Positions 8,175-16,194 of a DNA stretch of 64,000 nucleotides are shown here, piece after piece (positions within the stretch are counted from its first letter, which is position 1; the number at the start of each line of letters is the position of its first letter). Location: assembly GCF_000023885.1 (NCBI RefSeq), contig NC_013165.1, positions 558,001 through 622,000 of the forward strand. The letters are read 5' to 3'. The notes under the pieces were generated by a model that saw only the letters and a program-made list of their open reading frames with translations, was not told the DNA's origin and searched no databases. The DNA comes from Slackia heliotrinireducens DSM 20476. Lineage in GTDB: Bacteria > Actinomycetota > Coriobacteriia > Coriobacteriales > Eggerthellaceae. A program made the translations under genes and the position numbers.

Positions 8175-9104
8175 ATGACCATCTACACATCCGTCGACCA
8201 GCTGATCGGACACACCCCTCTGCTCGAGCTTACGGGCATCGAGAAGGCGTACAGGCTGAACGCCCGCATCGTCGCCAAGCTGGAATGCATGAACCCTGCG
8301 GGTTCGGTGAAGGACCGCATCGCGAAGGCCATGATCGACCAGGCCGAGGCGGACGGTCGCCTGCAGCCGGGCGGCACCATTATCGAGCCCACTTCCGGCA
8401 ATACCGGCGTCGGTCTGGCTTCGATGGCTGCTGCCCGCGGGTATCGCCTGATCATCACCATGCCCGAAACCATGTCCGTCGAACGTCGCCTGCTCATGAA
8501 GGCATACGGTGCCGAGCTTGTTCTGACCGACGGGTCCAAGGGCATGACCGGAGCCATCGCACGCGCGAACGAAATCAGCGCCGCCACGCCGAACAGCATC
8601 GTGGCCGGGCAGTTCGTCAACCCCGCCAACCCTGCCATCCATTTCGCGACCACCGGTCCGGAGATTTGGGAAGACACCGAAGGCAATGTGGACATCTTCG
8701 TCGCCGGCGTCGGAACGGGCGGCACGCTGACGGGCGTGGGCAAGTACCTGAAGTCGCAAAAGCCCGACGTGAAGGTTGTCGCCGTGGAACCTGCCAGCTC
8801 CCCGGTCCTTTCCACGGGCAAGGCAGGAGCCCACAAGATTCAGGGCATCGGAGCCGGATTCATCCCCGACGTGCTGGACACCAACGTGTATGATGAAGTA
8901 ATCACCGTGGAAAACGAAGCGGCCTTCGAAGTGGGTCGGGCCATCGGTCGCACCGATGGCATGCTGGCGGGCATCTCTTCGGGAGCCGCCACATGGGCCG
9001 CCATCGAACTGGCCAAGCGCCCCGAGAATGAAGGCAAGACCATCGTGGTGATGCTGCCCGACAACGGCGAGCGCTACCTGTCCACGGCTTTGTTTGCGGA
9101 ATAG
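8175..9104 (+). CDS. cysK: Cysteine synthase A (O-acetylserine sulfhydrylase)
   Basis: 309 residues. The PLP-binding Lys lies in [15 protein letters not shown], the substrate loop is [11 protein letters not shown], and the phosphate-binding loop is [12 protein letters not shown]. It makes cysteine from O-acetylserine and sulfide in the cytoplasm. CGGAGGA precedes the ATG. It heads a probable operon with a C26 amidotransferase (24-bp gap) and mnmA (40-bp gap), so cysteine supply and tRNA thiolation may be co-expressed. The Rrf2-type operator upstream suggests repression when sulfur is sufficient. CysK is also a known partner of CymR. Confidence 0.96.
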   Translation: MTIYTSVDQLIGHTPLLELTGIEKAYRLNARIVAKLECMNPAGSVKDRIAKAMIDQAEADGRLQPGGTIIEPTSGNTGVGLASMAAARGYRLIITMPETMSVERRLLMKAYGAELVLTDGSKGMTGAIARANEISAATPNSIVAGQFVNPANPAIHFATTGPEIWEDTEGNVDIFVAGVGTGGTLTGVGKYLKSQKPDVKVVAVEPASSPVLSTGKAGAHKIQGIGAGFIPDVLDTNVYDEVITVENEAAFEVGRAIGRTDGMLAGISSGAATWAAIELAKRPENEGKTIVVMLPDNGERYLSTALFAE

Positions 9105-9128
9105 GACGACAGTTAGCAGGTTGGTTTA

Positions 9129-9968
9129 ATGGGCGAAGTTCATGATCGTCCGATTATAGGCATCGTTCCGACGCAGGATTTGGCTGCAGGACGCATCGAA
9201 ATCCGCGACGAGTATCTGGATGCAATCGTCATGGCCGGCGGCACGCCTCTGGTGTTGCCGCTGACCGAGGACACCGGCGTATACGAAACGCTGTTTCCGC
9301 TGGTGGACGGGTTTGTTCTCAGCGGCGGGCACGACATCGACCCCGCTCGCTACGGCGGCGACGCCTCAAACGACAAGCTGGGCGAGCTCACCCCCATGCG
9401 CGATGCGGTGGAATACCTGGTGCTGAGCTACGCCTATAAATACGACGTGCCAACGCTGGGCATCTGCCGCGGCATGCAGATGATGAACGTGTTCTTCGGC
9501 GGTACGCTCTACATAGATCTTGCCGATCAGTTCGACGGGCCCCAAGGCATTACCCAGGACATGCTGAAGCACCAGCAGACCATCGATTACAGCGAACCGT
9601 CCCATTTTGTCGACATCGTCCAGTCATCCAAGTTGGGAAACCTGCTGCAAACCGGTCGTATCACAACAAACTCCATGCACCACCAGGGCGTTTGCGTTTT
9701 GGCGCCGCTGCTGAACCCCGTCGCGTTCGGTCCTGACGGGCTGGTGGAAGCCATCGAGGTGAAAGATCGTTCCTTCATGATGGGCGTGCAGTGGCATCCG
9801 GAGTTCTTCGCCGGCGCCAAAAAGATGGGCTGCATTTTCGCGTCGTTGGTGGACGAGGCGGGTCTGAGCGCCATCCGCCAGCAAAACGGTCGCAAGCCGC
9901 TGCCCATCGTACCGCCGGAGGCCCGCGCGGGCGCATGGCCTGAAGTCGGACGCAGGTCCGAAGGCTAG
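9129..9968 (+). CDS. Class I glutamine amidotransferase-like hydrolase (peptidase C26)
   Basis: 279 residues. A gamma-glutamyl-gamma-aminobutyrate hydrolase (PuuD)-type fold: substrate loop LVDGFVLSGGHDIDPARYG, nucleophile Cys in LGICRGMQMMN, and catalytic His-Glu in VQWHPEF. Relatives cleave gamma-glutamyl bonds. With cysK upstream and gshA in the window, a role in gamma-glutamyl-thiol turnover is plausible but inferred. It lies 24 bp after cysK and 40 bp before mnmA. Confidence 0.85.
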   Translation: MGEVHDRPIIGIVPTQDLAAGRIEIRDEYLDAIVMAGGTPLVLPLTEDTGVYETLFPLVDGFVLSGGHDIDPARYGGDASNDKLGELTPMRDAVEYLVLSYAYKYDVPTLGICRGMQMMNVFFGGTLYIDLADQFDGPQGITQDMLKHQQTIDYSEPSHFVDIVQSSKLGNLLQTGRITTNSMHHQGVCVLAPLLNPVAFGPDGLVEAIEVKDRSFMMGVQWHPEFFAGAKKMGCIFASLVDEAGLSAIRQQNGRKPLPIVPPEARAGAWPEVGRRSEG

Positions 9969-10008
9969 CCGCACCGCATTCGACACATCAAGAAACCGAG
10001 GTTGCAAC

Positions 10009-11070
10009 ATGGTACAACGAGTTCTGGTCGGCATGAGCGGCGGCGTGGATTCCAGCGTGACGGCATACCTGCTGCTGCGTCAGGGCTACGAGGTCGTCGG
10101 CGCCACCATGAATCTGTACGACCCTGGGCGCCTCGGCGTGCCCGATGTTCGCGACGGCGAATCAAACGATCTTGAAGATGCCCGCAGCGTGGCGAATCGG
10201 CTGGGCATAGCGCATCATGTTCTCGATTTCGGGTGCGAATTCGAGAACAACGTGGTCCGCCCCTTCGCCCAGGCCTACGCGGACGGCCTGACGCCCAACC
10301 CGTGCATCGCATGCAACCGTCATCTGAAGTTCGGCCTCATGCTGAAAGCCGCCCGCGAGTTGGGCTGCGACGGCATCGCGACAGGACATTACGCGCGCAT
10401 TGCTCAGCGTCTGGACGGCCGATTTGTCCTGATGAAAGGGCTGGATGACGCGAAAGACCAGGCCTACGTCCTTTACCACATGACCCAAGACCAGCTTGCC
10501 CATACGGTTCTGCCTCTGGGCGAATACACCAAGCAGCAGGTGCGAGCCATCGCGGCTGAGCAGGGGTTCGCCAATGCCCGAAAGCACGAGAGCCAGGACA
10601 TCTGCTTCGTGCCGGACGGCGACTATGTTGGTTTTCTCGAACGTTACGCGGGGCTTGTTCCCGAACCTGGCGATGTGCTGGATGAAAACGGTGCGGTGCT
10701 CGGGCAGCATAGGGGCGCCATCCGCTACACGCTGGGCCAGCGCAAGGGCATCGGCATCGCGTCGACACAGGCGCTGTACGTAACCGCTAAAGACATGGCG
10801 GCAAACACCATTACCATGGGGCCTGCCGACGCTTTGCTGGCGGACGGCTGCACGGTGGGGAATTGGAATTGGATTCTACCTGATGAGGGGCCGGTTCATG
10901 CCATGGTGAAAACCCATTACCGGCAAAAGCCCCACGGCGCCATGGTCGTGCCGCAGGAAGACGGCACGGTGAGGTTCGACTTCGACGAGCCGTCGCGGCT
11001 GGCGGCGCCGGGGCAATCTGCCGTCGCCTACATCGGCGATACTGTGCTCGGCGGCGGCATCGTCCTGTAG
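10009..11070 (+). CDS. mnmA: tRNA-specific 2-thiouridylase MnmA
   Basis: 353 residues, full length. The PP-loop ATP site is VGMSGGVDSSVTAYLL. The catalytic Cys pair lies in NPCIACNRHLKFG and SQDICFVPDG. ATGHYAR and the C-terminal beta-barrel (YTLGQRKGIGI) are present. It inserts sulfur at C2 of wobble U34 in Glu, Gln and Lys tRNAs, using persulfide sulfur from a cysteine desulfurase not seen in this window. It is the last gene of the cysK cluster. An IS3-type element begins 25 bp after its stop. Confidence 0.96.
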   Translation: MVQRVLVGMSGGVDSSVTAYLLLRQGYEVVGATMNLYDPGRLGVPDVRDGESNDLEDARSVANRLGIAHHVLDFGCEFENNVVRPFAQAYADGLTPNPCIACNRHLKFGLMLKAARELGCDGIATGHYARIAQRLDGRFVLMKGLDDAKDQAYVLYHMTQDQLAHTVLPLGEYTKQQVRAIAAEQGFANARKHESQDICFVPDGDYVGFLERYAGLVPEPGDVLDENGAVLGQHRGAIRYTLGQRKGIGIASTQALYVTAKDMAANTITMGPADALLADGCTVGNWNWILPDEGPVHAMVKTHYRQKPHGAMVVPQEDGTVRFDFDEPSRLAAPGQSAVAYIGDTVLGGGIVL

Positions 11071-11094
11071 CGCGCAACGAACGGCCCGAAGCAC

Positions 11095-12545
11095 TGAACT
11101 GCACCCCAGTTCTTGGACGGGCAAATAAAGCGGTTCATGCCGCACGTAGGGACTGATTCCGGAATTCCTCCGGGGTCAGTCCCTTCAGTTTAACCTGACG
11201 CCTCCTCGTGTTCCAGTGGACGATGTATGCATCTAGGTCGCGCCTGAACTCTTCGAAGCTTGGCCATGTCTGGTTCCGGAAGAATTCGTCTTTCAGATGG
11301 CCGAACACCTGCTCCGTCGCGCCGTTGTCGATGCAGTTGCCTTTCCTGGACATGCTCTGCACGACGCCCGCCTCTTTCAGCCTGTTGCACCATCCAGCCT
11401 GCTGGTATTGCCAGCCCATATCGGAATGCAAGATCGGCGCGGAACCCTCCGGCATCTTGGAAAGCAGCTGGTCGAGCAGCTCAATTTGCTGGGCCATGTT
11501 GGGGTGCAGCGACGTCGGCCAGGCGACGATTACCTTGCTGCCGAAGTCGTAGACCGGGGCGAAGCAGGCCTTGCCCCAGGGCTGCTTGAACTCTGTGACG
11601 TCGGTGCCCATCTTCTCCCACGGCCCGTCGGCTGCGAAGTCGCGGCCGATGACGTTCTCGAAGGTCTTGCCGACTGCGCCCCTGTACGAGTTGTACCTGT
11701 GGTGGTCGGTCCCGCGGCGGATCCCGCAGCTGATCCCCATCTCGCGCATCATCTTGAGCACGGTCTTGTCGGCTATGCGCACGCCCTGCTCGGCGCGCAG
11801 GCACATGGCGATCTGCCTGTGGCCGCAGCCGTTGGCGGTGCGCGAGAATATCTCGGCGGCGGCCTCCCAGAGCTCCGGCCTGGTCGGGGCCTTCGGGTGC
11901 GACAGCGCGTAGTAATAGCTCGACCTGGCAAGATCGGCGCATTCCAGCAGGTCGGCGAGGGGGTATCGCCCCGAAAGCTCGCTCACGGCCGCTGCCTTCT
12001 CGCTGTTCGAGAGCGCCTCTCCGCCTTCAGGGCCATCGATTTTTTTTAGGTAGGCGTTCTCCGCCTCGGGCTTCTGTACCCGGCGTTCAAGCTCCTGCTC
12101 GCGCGTTGGTTTCTTGGGCGGGGAGGCGGATCCCTTTGGCCTTCCCTTCGGCTTGGGCCTTAGCGCCTCGGGGCCGCCTTCCCGGTATGCCTTCATCCAG
12201 TTCTTCAGCGGGGTCATCGAGGCGATTCCGAACTTCGCCATGGCTTCCGCCTTGGGCATGCCCTCGTCAACGACCGCCCGTGCCGCCGCCACCTTGGTCT
12301 CAAACGAATACCTGTTGTACTTGTGCCCCATGACCATCAGCCCCTCGATGCCAACGGATCTGTAAGTGTCGATCCATTGTCTCACGGCAGCGTAAGGAAC
12401 ATGGATTAAATCAGCAATGGAGCGGACGCCGTAACCCTCGTCGTAGAGTTCAGCAGCTCTCGACCTTGTGACAGCGTCGTACAAAGTTCTACGGGTCATA
12501 CAAAAGCCTCCCTTCTCTCATGTCCAAGAAAAGGGAGGCAGTTAA
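11095..12545 (-). mobile_element. IS3 family insertion sequence
   Basis: A 1451-bp element with imperfect 24-bp terminal inverted repeats (11095-11118 and 12522-12545, 19 of 24 matching, both containing AACTGC and TTCTTGGAC). No clear short target duplication is visible at the outer edges. It encodes one long transposase on the minus strand and separates mnmA from metY. The minus-strand coding direction is the same as metY. Confidence 0.85.
11135..12499 (-). CDS. IS3 family transposase, OrfA and OrfB in one frame
   Basis: 454 residues. The N-terminal OrfA part has two helix-turn-helix units (GVRSIADLIHVPYAAVRQW and KAEAMAKFGIASMTPLKNW) and a leucine-zipper-like ELERRVQKPEAENAYLKK. The OrfB part has the DDE core: GTDVTEFK, ILHSDMGWQYQ and GATEQVFGHLKDEFF. 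IS3 elements normally make the fusion by -1 frameshifting on an A-rich run. Here an A8 run (12040-12047, minus strand) sits exactly at the junction, but the frame continues straight through, and the other two frames stop within about 20 codons. AGGGAGG precedes the ATG. Confidence 0.9.
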   Translation of the reverse strand: MTRRTLYDAVTRSRAAELYDEGYGVRSIADLIHVPYAAVRQWIDTYRSVGIEGLMVMGHKYNRYSFETKVAAARAVVDEGMPKAEAMAKFGIASMTPLKNWMKAYREGGPEALRPKPKGRPKGSASPPKKPTREQELERRVQKPEAENAYLKKIDGPEGGEALSNSEKAAAVSELSGRYPLADLLECADLARSSYYYALSHPKAPTRPELWEAAAEIFSRTANGCGHRQIAMCLRAEQGVRIADKTVLKMMREMGISCGIRRGTDHHRYNSYRGAVGKTFENVIGRDFAADGPWEKMGTDVTEFKQPWGKACFAPVYDFGSKVIVAWPTSLHPNMAQQIELLDQLLSKMPEGSAPILHSDMGWQYQQAGWCNRLKEAGVVQSMSRKGNCIDNGATEQVFGHLKDEFFRNQTWPSFEEFRRDLDAYIVHWNTRRRQVKLKGLTPEEFRNQSLRAA

Positions 12546-12610
12546 GGGGAGGGTGCTTCGGGCCGTTCTTCATTTGGTGGCGTTCGGCGCGCAGCAGTGT
12601 TGGACCGCGG

Positions 12611-13903
12611 CTATTGCGCTACGGCTGCAAACGCCTGATCGAGGTCGTACAGGATGTCGTCGATATGTTCGGTGCCGATGGACAGGCGGATGGTGTTGGG
12701 CAGAATTCCCTGGTCAATCAGCTCTTCGGGGGTCAGTTCCGAATGGGTGGTGGTTGCCGGGTGTATGACCAGGCTCTTCACGTCGGCTACGTTCGCCAGC
12801 AGCGAGAACAGCTGCAGATGGTCGATGAACGCATGGGCCTCCTGCACGCCGCCTTTGATGTTGAAGGTGAAGATGGAGCCTCCGCCGTTGGGGAAATACC
12901 GCTGGTACAGGTCGTGGTCCGGGTGGTCGGGCAGCGACGGATGGTTCACTTTCTCCACCTGCGGATGGGCGACCAGGTATTCCACAACCTTCTTGGTGTT
13001 TTCCGCATGTCGGTCGAGCCGCAGCGACAGGGTCTCGGTGCCTTGGAGCAGCAGAAACGCGTTGAACGGCGATATCGCGGCGCCCGTGTCGCGAAGCAGG
13101 ATGGCCCGGACGTACGTGGCGAAGGCGGCCTTGCCGGCGGCGTCTGAGAACGAGATGCCGTGGTAGCTGTCATTCGCCTGCGTGAACTGGGGGAACTTGC
13201 CGCTTGCATTCCAGTCGAAGGTGCCTGCGTCCACAATGACGCCGCCCAGCGTGGTGCCGTGGCCTCCAATGAACTTGGTGGCCGAGTGCACGACGATGTC
13301 GGCGCCGTGCTCGATGGGGCGGATGAGGTACGGCGTGCCGAAGGTGTTGTCGATGGCCAGGGGAACGCCGTGCCTGTGGGCGATGTGCGCGATGGCGTCG
13401 ATGTCGGGGATGTCGGAATTGGGGTTGCCCAAGGTCTCGATGAAGATGACCCGGGTGTTGTCCTGGATGGCGTCTTCGACGGCCTGAAGGTCCTGGGTGT
13501 CGACAAAGGTGGTTTCGACCCCGAAAGGACGCAGCGTATGCTGGAGCAGGTTGTAGGTTCCGCCGTAAATCGTCTTTTGGGCCACGACATGCCCGCCGGC
13601 CTGGGCCAACGCCAGAATGGTGTAGGTGATGGCGGCTGCACCCGAGGCCAGGGCGAGCCCTGCCACGCCGCCTTCAAGCGCGGCGATGCGATCTTCGAAC
13701 ACGCTCTGTGTGGTGTTGGTCAGTCGTCCGTAGATGTTTCCGGCATCGCGCAGGCCGAATCGGTCGGCTGCATGGGCGGAGTTGTGGAACACGTAGGACG
13801 TAGTCTGGTAGATAGGCACGGCACGGGCATCGGTTGCCGGATCGGCCTGCTCCTGACCCACGTGGAGCTGCAGGGTTTCGAACTTGTACTGATGATTGGA
13901 CAT
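12611..13903 (-). CDS. metY: O-acetylhomoserine sulfhydrylase (MetY-type)
   Basis: 430 residues from the ATG at 13903 (SNHQYKFETLQLHVGQEQ). The longer frame to 13960 has no ribosome site. This is a Cys/Met metabolism PLP enzyme: the PLP Lys lies in HSATKFIGGHG, with ETLGNPNSDIPDI and TTHSELTPEEL also conserved. The length and insertions are those of O-acetylhomoserine sulfhydrylases, which make homocysteine or methionine precursors from O-acetylhomoserine and sulfide. Upstream are a Met/Cys-rich leader peptide, a long-range stem and an Rrf2-type operator over the promoter, so two layers of sulfur control are likely. Confidence 0.93.
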   Translation of the reverse strand: MSNHQYKFETLQLHVGQEQADPATDARAVPIYQTTSYVFHNSAHAADRFGLRDAGNIYGRLTNTTQSVFEDRIAALEGGVAGLALASGAAAITYTILALAQAGGHVVAQKTIYGGTYNLLQHTLRPFGVETTFVDTQDLQAVEDAIQDNTRVIFIETLGNPNSDIPDIDAIAHIAHRHGVPLAIDNTFGTPYLIRPIEHGADIVVHSATKFIGGHGTTLGGVIVDAGTFDWNASGKFPQFTQANDSYHGISFSDAAGKAAFATYVRAILLRDTGAAISPFNAFLLLQGTETLSLRLDRHAENTKKVVEYLVAHPQVEKVNHPSLPDHPDHDLYQRYFPNGGGSIFTFNIKGGVQEAHAFIDHLQLFSLLANVADVKSLVIHPATTTHSELTPEELIDQGILPNTIRLSIGTEHIDDILYDLDQAFAAVAQ

Positions 13904-13940
13904 GGTGATCACTCTTTCTGAACGCGGAATCAATGGGATG

Positions 13941-14028
13941 AAAAGGGGCCTCCCGGGCAAGGCATGCGTTCCAGAGTGGTTGTCGCAGTTAGAAACGGTG
14001 GAGCGACGGCATGCGGAATGCCCGGGAG
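13941..14028 (-). promoter_or_regulatory. Attenuator-like stem between leader peptide and metY
   Basis: In the metY leader RNA, CTCCCGGGCA (14028-14019, leader codons 19-22) pairs perfectly with TGCCCGGGAG (13959-13950). The stem can extend by GCATGC pairing with GCATGC across an internal loop. It is followed by GCCCCTTTT, a short U-run. A ribosome paused at leader codons 17-19 (Met-Met-Cys) would cover the first arm. The layout fits transcription or translation attenuation. The U-tract is short, so the exact mechanism is unclear. Confidence 0.55.
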
Positions 14029-14084
14029 CACATCATTCGCCCGGCCATCATGCAGCGCATCTGAGTGTTGAACCCGCGAGCCAT
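13989..14084 (-). CDS. Methionine/cysteine-rich leader peptide of metY
   Basis: A 31-codon ORF on the minus strand with an excellent ribosome site, AAAGGAGG at 14090-14097, 5 nt before the ATG at 14084. It ends with TAA about 85 nt before metY. Nine of 31 residues contain sulfur: Met at 1, 9, 12, 13, 17, 18 and 25, and Cys at 11 and 19, including RCMMAG and RMMCSR. The enrichment, the strong ribosome site, the position in the leader of a methionine-pathway gene and the overlap with the attenuator-like stem all point to a sensing peptide that stalls ribosomes when charged Met- or Cys-tRNA is scarce. Function is inferred; the ORF is seen directly. Confidence 0.72.
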   Translation of the reverse strand: MARGFNTQMRCMMAGRMMCSRAFRMPSLHRF

Positions 14085-14123
14085 CGCTTCCTCCTTTCCA
14101 AATTCGTTGTTTGCGATGGATGC

Positions 14124-14159
14124 ATTTTAAAACCCTATTTACCCACCTGTCAAGTAGGT
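14124..14159 (-). promoter_or_regulatory. metY promoter overlapped by Rrf2-type operator
   Basis: On the minus strand a perfect TTGACA (14148-14153) and TAAAAT (14124-14129) are 18 bp apart. The -35 box lies inside ACCTACTTGACAGGTGGG (14142-14159), the third copy of the operator found before the CymR-like gene and cysK. Binding there would block RNA polymerase. The transcript would start about 30-35 nt before the leader peptide. Confidence 0.72.
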
Positions 14160-14338
14160 ATTTTGAAAAACTTCAAGATGTGGAAGCCCGGACACATAAT
14201 GCATACACATCGCAGGGTTGGGGGTTCCTTTCGTTCGGGTTGCCCGGATTCAAACATGTGCGCAGTCACGGTTCACGAACGTAGTAGAATGAGCGGGTGC
14301 GCAAAGGGAGCACGTACCATCCAAGTGAAAGGCCAGCC

Positions 14339-14872
14339 ATGACTACTTTCGATTACGAAAGCCTCATCGTCAGCATTCCCGATTATCCCGAGCCGGGCGT
14401 CGTTTTTAAGGACATCACGCCGCTGCTCGCCGACCCCGAGGGCTTCAACGCCGTTATCGACGGCATTGCCGAACACTTCGCCGGCAAGGGCATCACCAAG
14501 GTCGTGGGCGCCGAGGCCCGCGGTTTCATGATCGGCGCGCCGGTGGCGGCCCGTATGGGCGCCGGCTTCGTTCCTGCTCGCAAGCCCGGCAAGCTGCCTC
14601 GCGAAACCGTGTCCGAAAGCTACGCGTTGGAATACGGCACCGACTCTCTGGAGATTCATGCCGACGCCCTGTCCCCCGAGGACAAGGTTCTGATGGTGGA
14701 CGACCTTATCGCCACGGGCGGTACTGCGGCTGCCCAGGTCAAACTGATCGAGTGCGTCGGCGCCGAACTGGTGGGCATGGGCTTCCTCATGTCGCTGGAT
14801 TTCCTCGAGCCTGAAAAGGTGGTCGGGGCTGTGACCGACGTGGAGATGTTCTCGCTGGTGCACGTCAAATAG
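14339..14872 (+). CDS. apt: Adenine phosphoribosyltransferase
   Basis: 177 residues from the ATG at 14339 ([20 protein letters not shown]). The frame is open to 14297 but GAAAGG fits the later ATG. The PRPP-binding motif is [17 protein letters not shown], with [10 protein letters not shown] and the flexible-loop [13 protein letters not shown] typical of Apt. It converts adenine and PRPP to AMP in purine salvage. It diverges from the metY transcription unit and is followed by a terminator-like hairpin. Confidence 0.95.
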   Translation: MTTFDYESLIVSIPDYPEPGVVFKDITPLLADPEGFNAVIDGIAEHFAGKGITKVVGAEARGFMIGAPVAARMGAGFVPARKPGKLPRETVSESYALEYGTDSLEIHADALSPEDKVLMVDDLIATGGTAAAQVKLIECVGAELVGMGFLMSLDFLEPEKVVGAVTDVEMFSLVHVK

Positions 14873-14895
14873 GCTGCGCAACACATACATGTGAT

Positions 14896-14926
14896 GCGGC
14901 GGAGGCAAAGGCTTCTGCCGCTTTTG
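14896..14926 (+). terminator. Terminator after apt
   Basis: GCGGCGGAGGC and GCTTCTGCCGC form a GC-rich stem with some G-U pairs around a 4-nt loop, followed by TTTTG. It lies between convergent genes. Confidence 0.65.
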
Positions 14927-14991
14927 TATTATGGAACGGTGCGCGGCCTGGCTGCGCGGATTCTTCCCGATTCGGGACGTGGGAAGGCGAC

Positions 14992-15423
14992 TTATGCTTT
15001 ATGCCTGGTGGCGGCCAGCATCCAGAAGAACGCCGCTGCCATAAGGACGAGCCCTGCGCCGTCGAACACGATGAACCGCAAGATGCTCGAAGCCAGCAGA
15101 TCGTGGCCGGCGGGCAGGGTTGAAAGGATCCAGGATTCGCCGACCAGTCCGACCAACTGCTGGGCAAGCACGATCCAGCCCACCGTGCGGAATCGGTCGG
15201 GGTTGAAGATGACCAGGGGATACGTAACGTTCCACATGGCGAAGGCGATGCCGATGCCGCGGACGGCCACATCGCCCGGCACCCCCGACAGCTCATAGGC
15301 GCCCGTGTAGCCGCCGGGCCACAGCACGAACTGCACCACGCACATCATGTTGATGACGAACACCGTCAAAAAGGCAAGGCGCGCCGCCCACACCGCCGCG
15401 CCGGCTTTTCCGGAACGGGCCAT
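14992..15423 (-). CDS. Small integral membrane protein of unknown function
   Basis: 143 residues with four probable membrane segments: AAVWAARLAFLTVFVINMMC, GIGIAFAMWNVTYPLVIF, TVGWIVLAQQLVGLVG and the region GLVLMAAAFFWMLA. The layout resembles small conserved membrane proteins with a signature near NPDRFR, but no named family is recognised. GGAGG lies well placed upstream of the ATG. It is transcribed divergently from the SRAP gene, 75 bp away. Confidence 0.75.
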   Translation of the reverse strand: MARSGKAGAAVWAARLAFLTVFVINMMCVVQFVLWPGGYTGAYELSGVPGDVAVRGIGIAFAMWNVTYPLVIFNPDRFRTVGWIVLAQQLVGLVGESWILSTLPAGHDLLASSILRFIVFDGAGLVLMAAAFFWMLAATRHKA

Positions 15424-15498
15424 CTCGTTGCCTCCTGTTCACCTTGGAATACCGAAAGTATGATAGCCTAAACCGCAGCGAATTCGAAAGGGGAGGCC

Positions 15499-16161
15499 AT
15501 GTGCGGACGCTTCGCCGTGCTGACATACGATGAGGTCATGGACGTTGTCCGCAGCGTCGAGGCCCGATTGCCCCTCAATCCCATGGCCGAATGGCCGGCC
15601 ACGCGTCCCGTGGCGGCGCCCATGTCGGTGGCCCCTGTTGTGACGCCCGTCGGCGGGCAGCTGCAGATACAGGATTTGACCTGGGGGTTCTCTGTAGATT
15701 GGCGCAATGGCCCCGTGTTCAACACGCGGCTCGATTCCGCCTTGTCGGGCAAGGGCATGTGGCGGGACGCCATGCGCGAGGGCAGGTGCATCGTGCCCGT
15801 GGCTGCGTTTTACGAACCTCACGCCACCGAAACGGTGTCGAGCCCTCGGACGGGCAAGCCCGTCAAGCGGCAGTACCTGTTCGGGACGGGCGACAGCACG
15901 CCGCTGCTGTTGGCAGGCGTGCAGCGCGACGGCCGCTTCTCCATCGTGACCACCGATCCCAACCAGGCGGTTTTGCCGGTGCATGACCGCATGCCGCTGG
16001 TCCTGAGCGTACCCGAAGTGGACGCATGGCTTGCAGGGGACGCCGCGCCGCTTGCGGATCGCTCCGCATTCGACCTGGTCGCACGCGCGGTTGACCCCAA
16101 GCTCGGAGCACCGCGCCAGCCGAAACCCGCCGCCGACAGCGGCCAGATGACCTTGTTCTAA
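15499..16161 (+). CDS. SRAP domain protein (HMCES/YedK-like abasic-site shield)
   Basis: 220 residues beginning Met-Cys-Gly-Arg. After Met removal, Cys2 is the residue that forms a covalent crosslink with abasic sites in single-stranded DNA. Other conserved parts are FNTRLDSA, RCIVPVAAFYEP (catalytic Glu) and PVHDRMPLVL (His). The protein ends in SGQMTLF, which fits the bacterial sliding-clamp-binding motif QxxLF at the extreme C-terminus. GGGGAGG precedes the ATG. It lies 33 bp before larE. Confidence 0.92.
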   Translation: MCGRFAVLTYDEVMDVVRSVEARLPLNPMAEWPATRPVAAPMSVAPVVTPVGGQLQIQDLTWGFSVDWRNGPVFNTRLDSALSGKGMWRDAMREGRCIVPVAAFYEPHATETVSSPRTGKPVKRQYLFGTGDSTPLLLAGVQRDGRFSIVTTDPNQAVLPVHDRMPLVLSVPEVDAWLAGDAAPLADRSAFDLVARAVDPKLGAPRQPKPAADSGQMTLF

Positions 16162-16194
16162 CCGACGCCTTACATATATAGAAGGAAGATGCCT

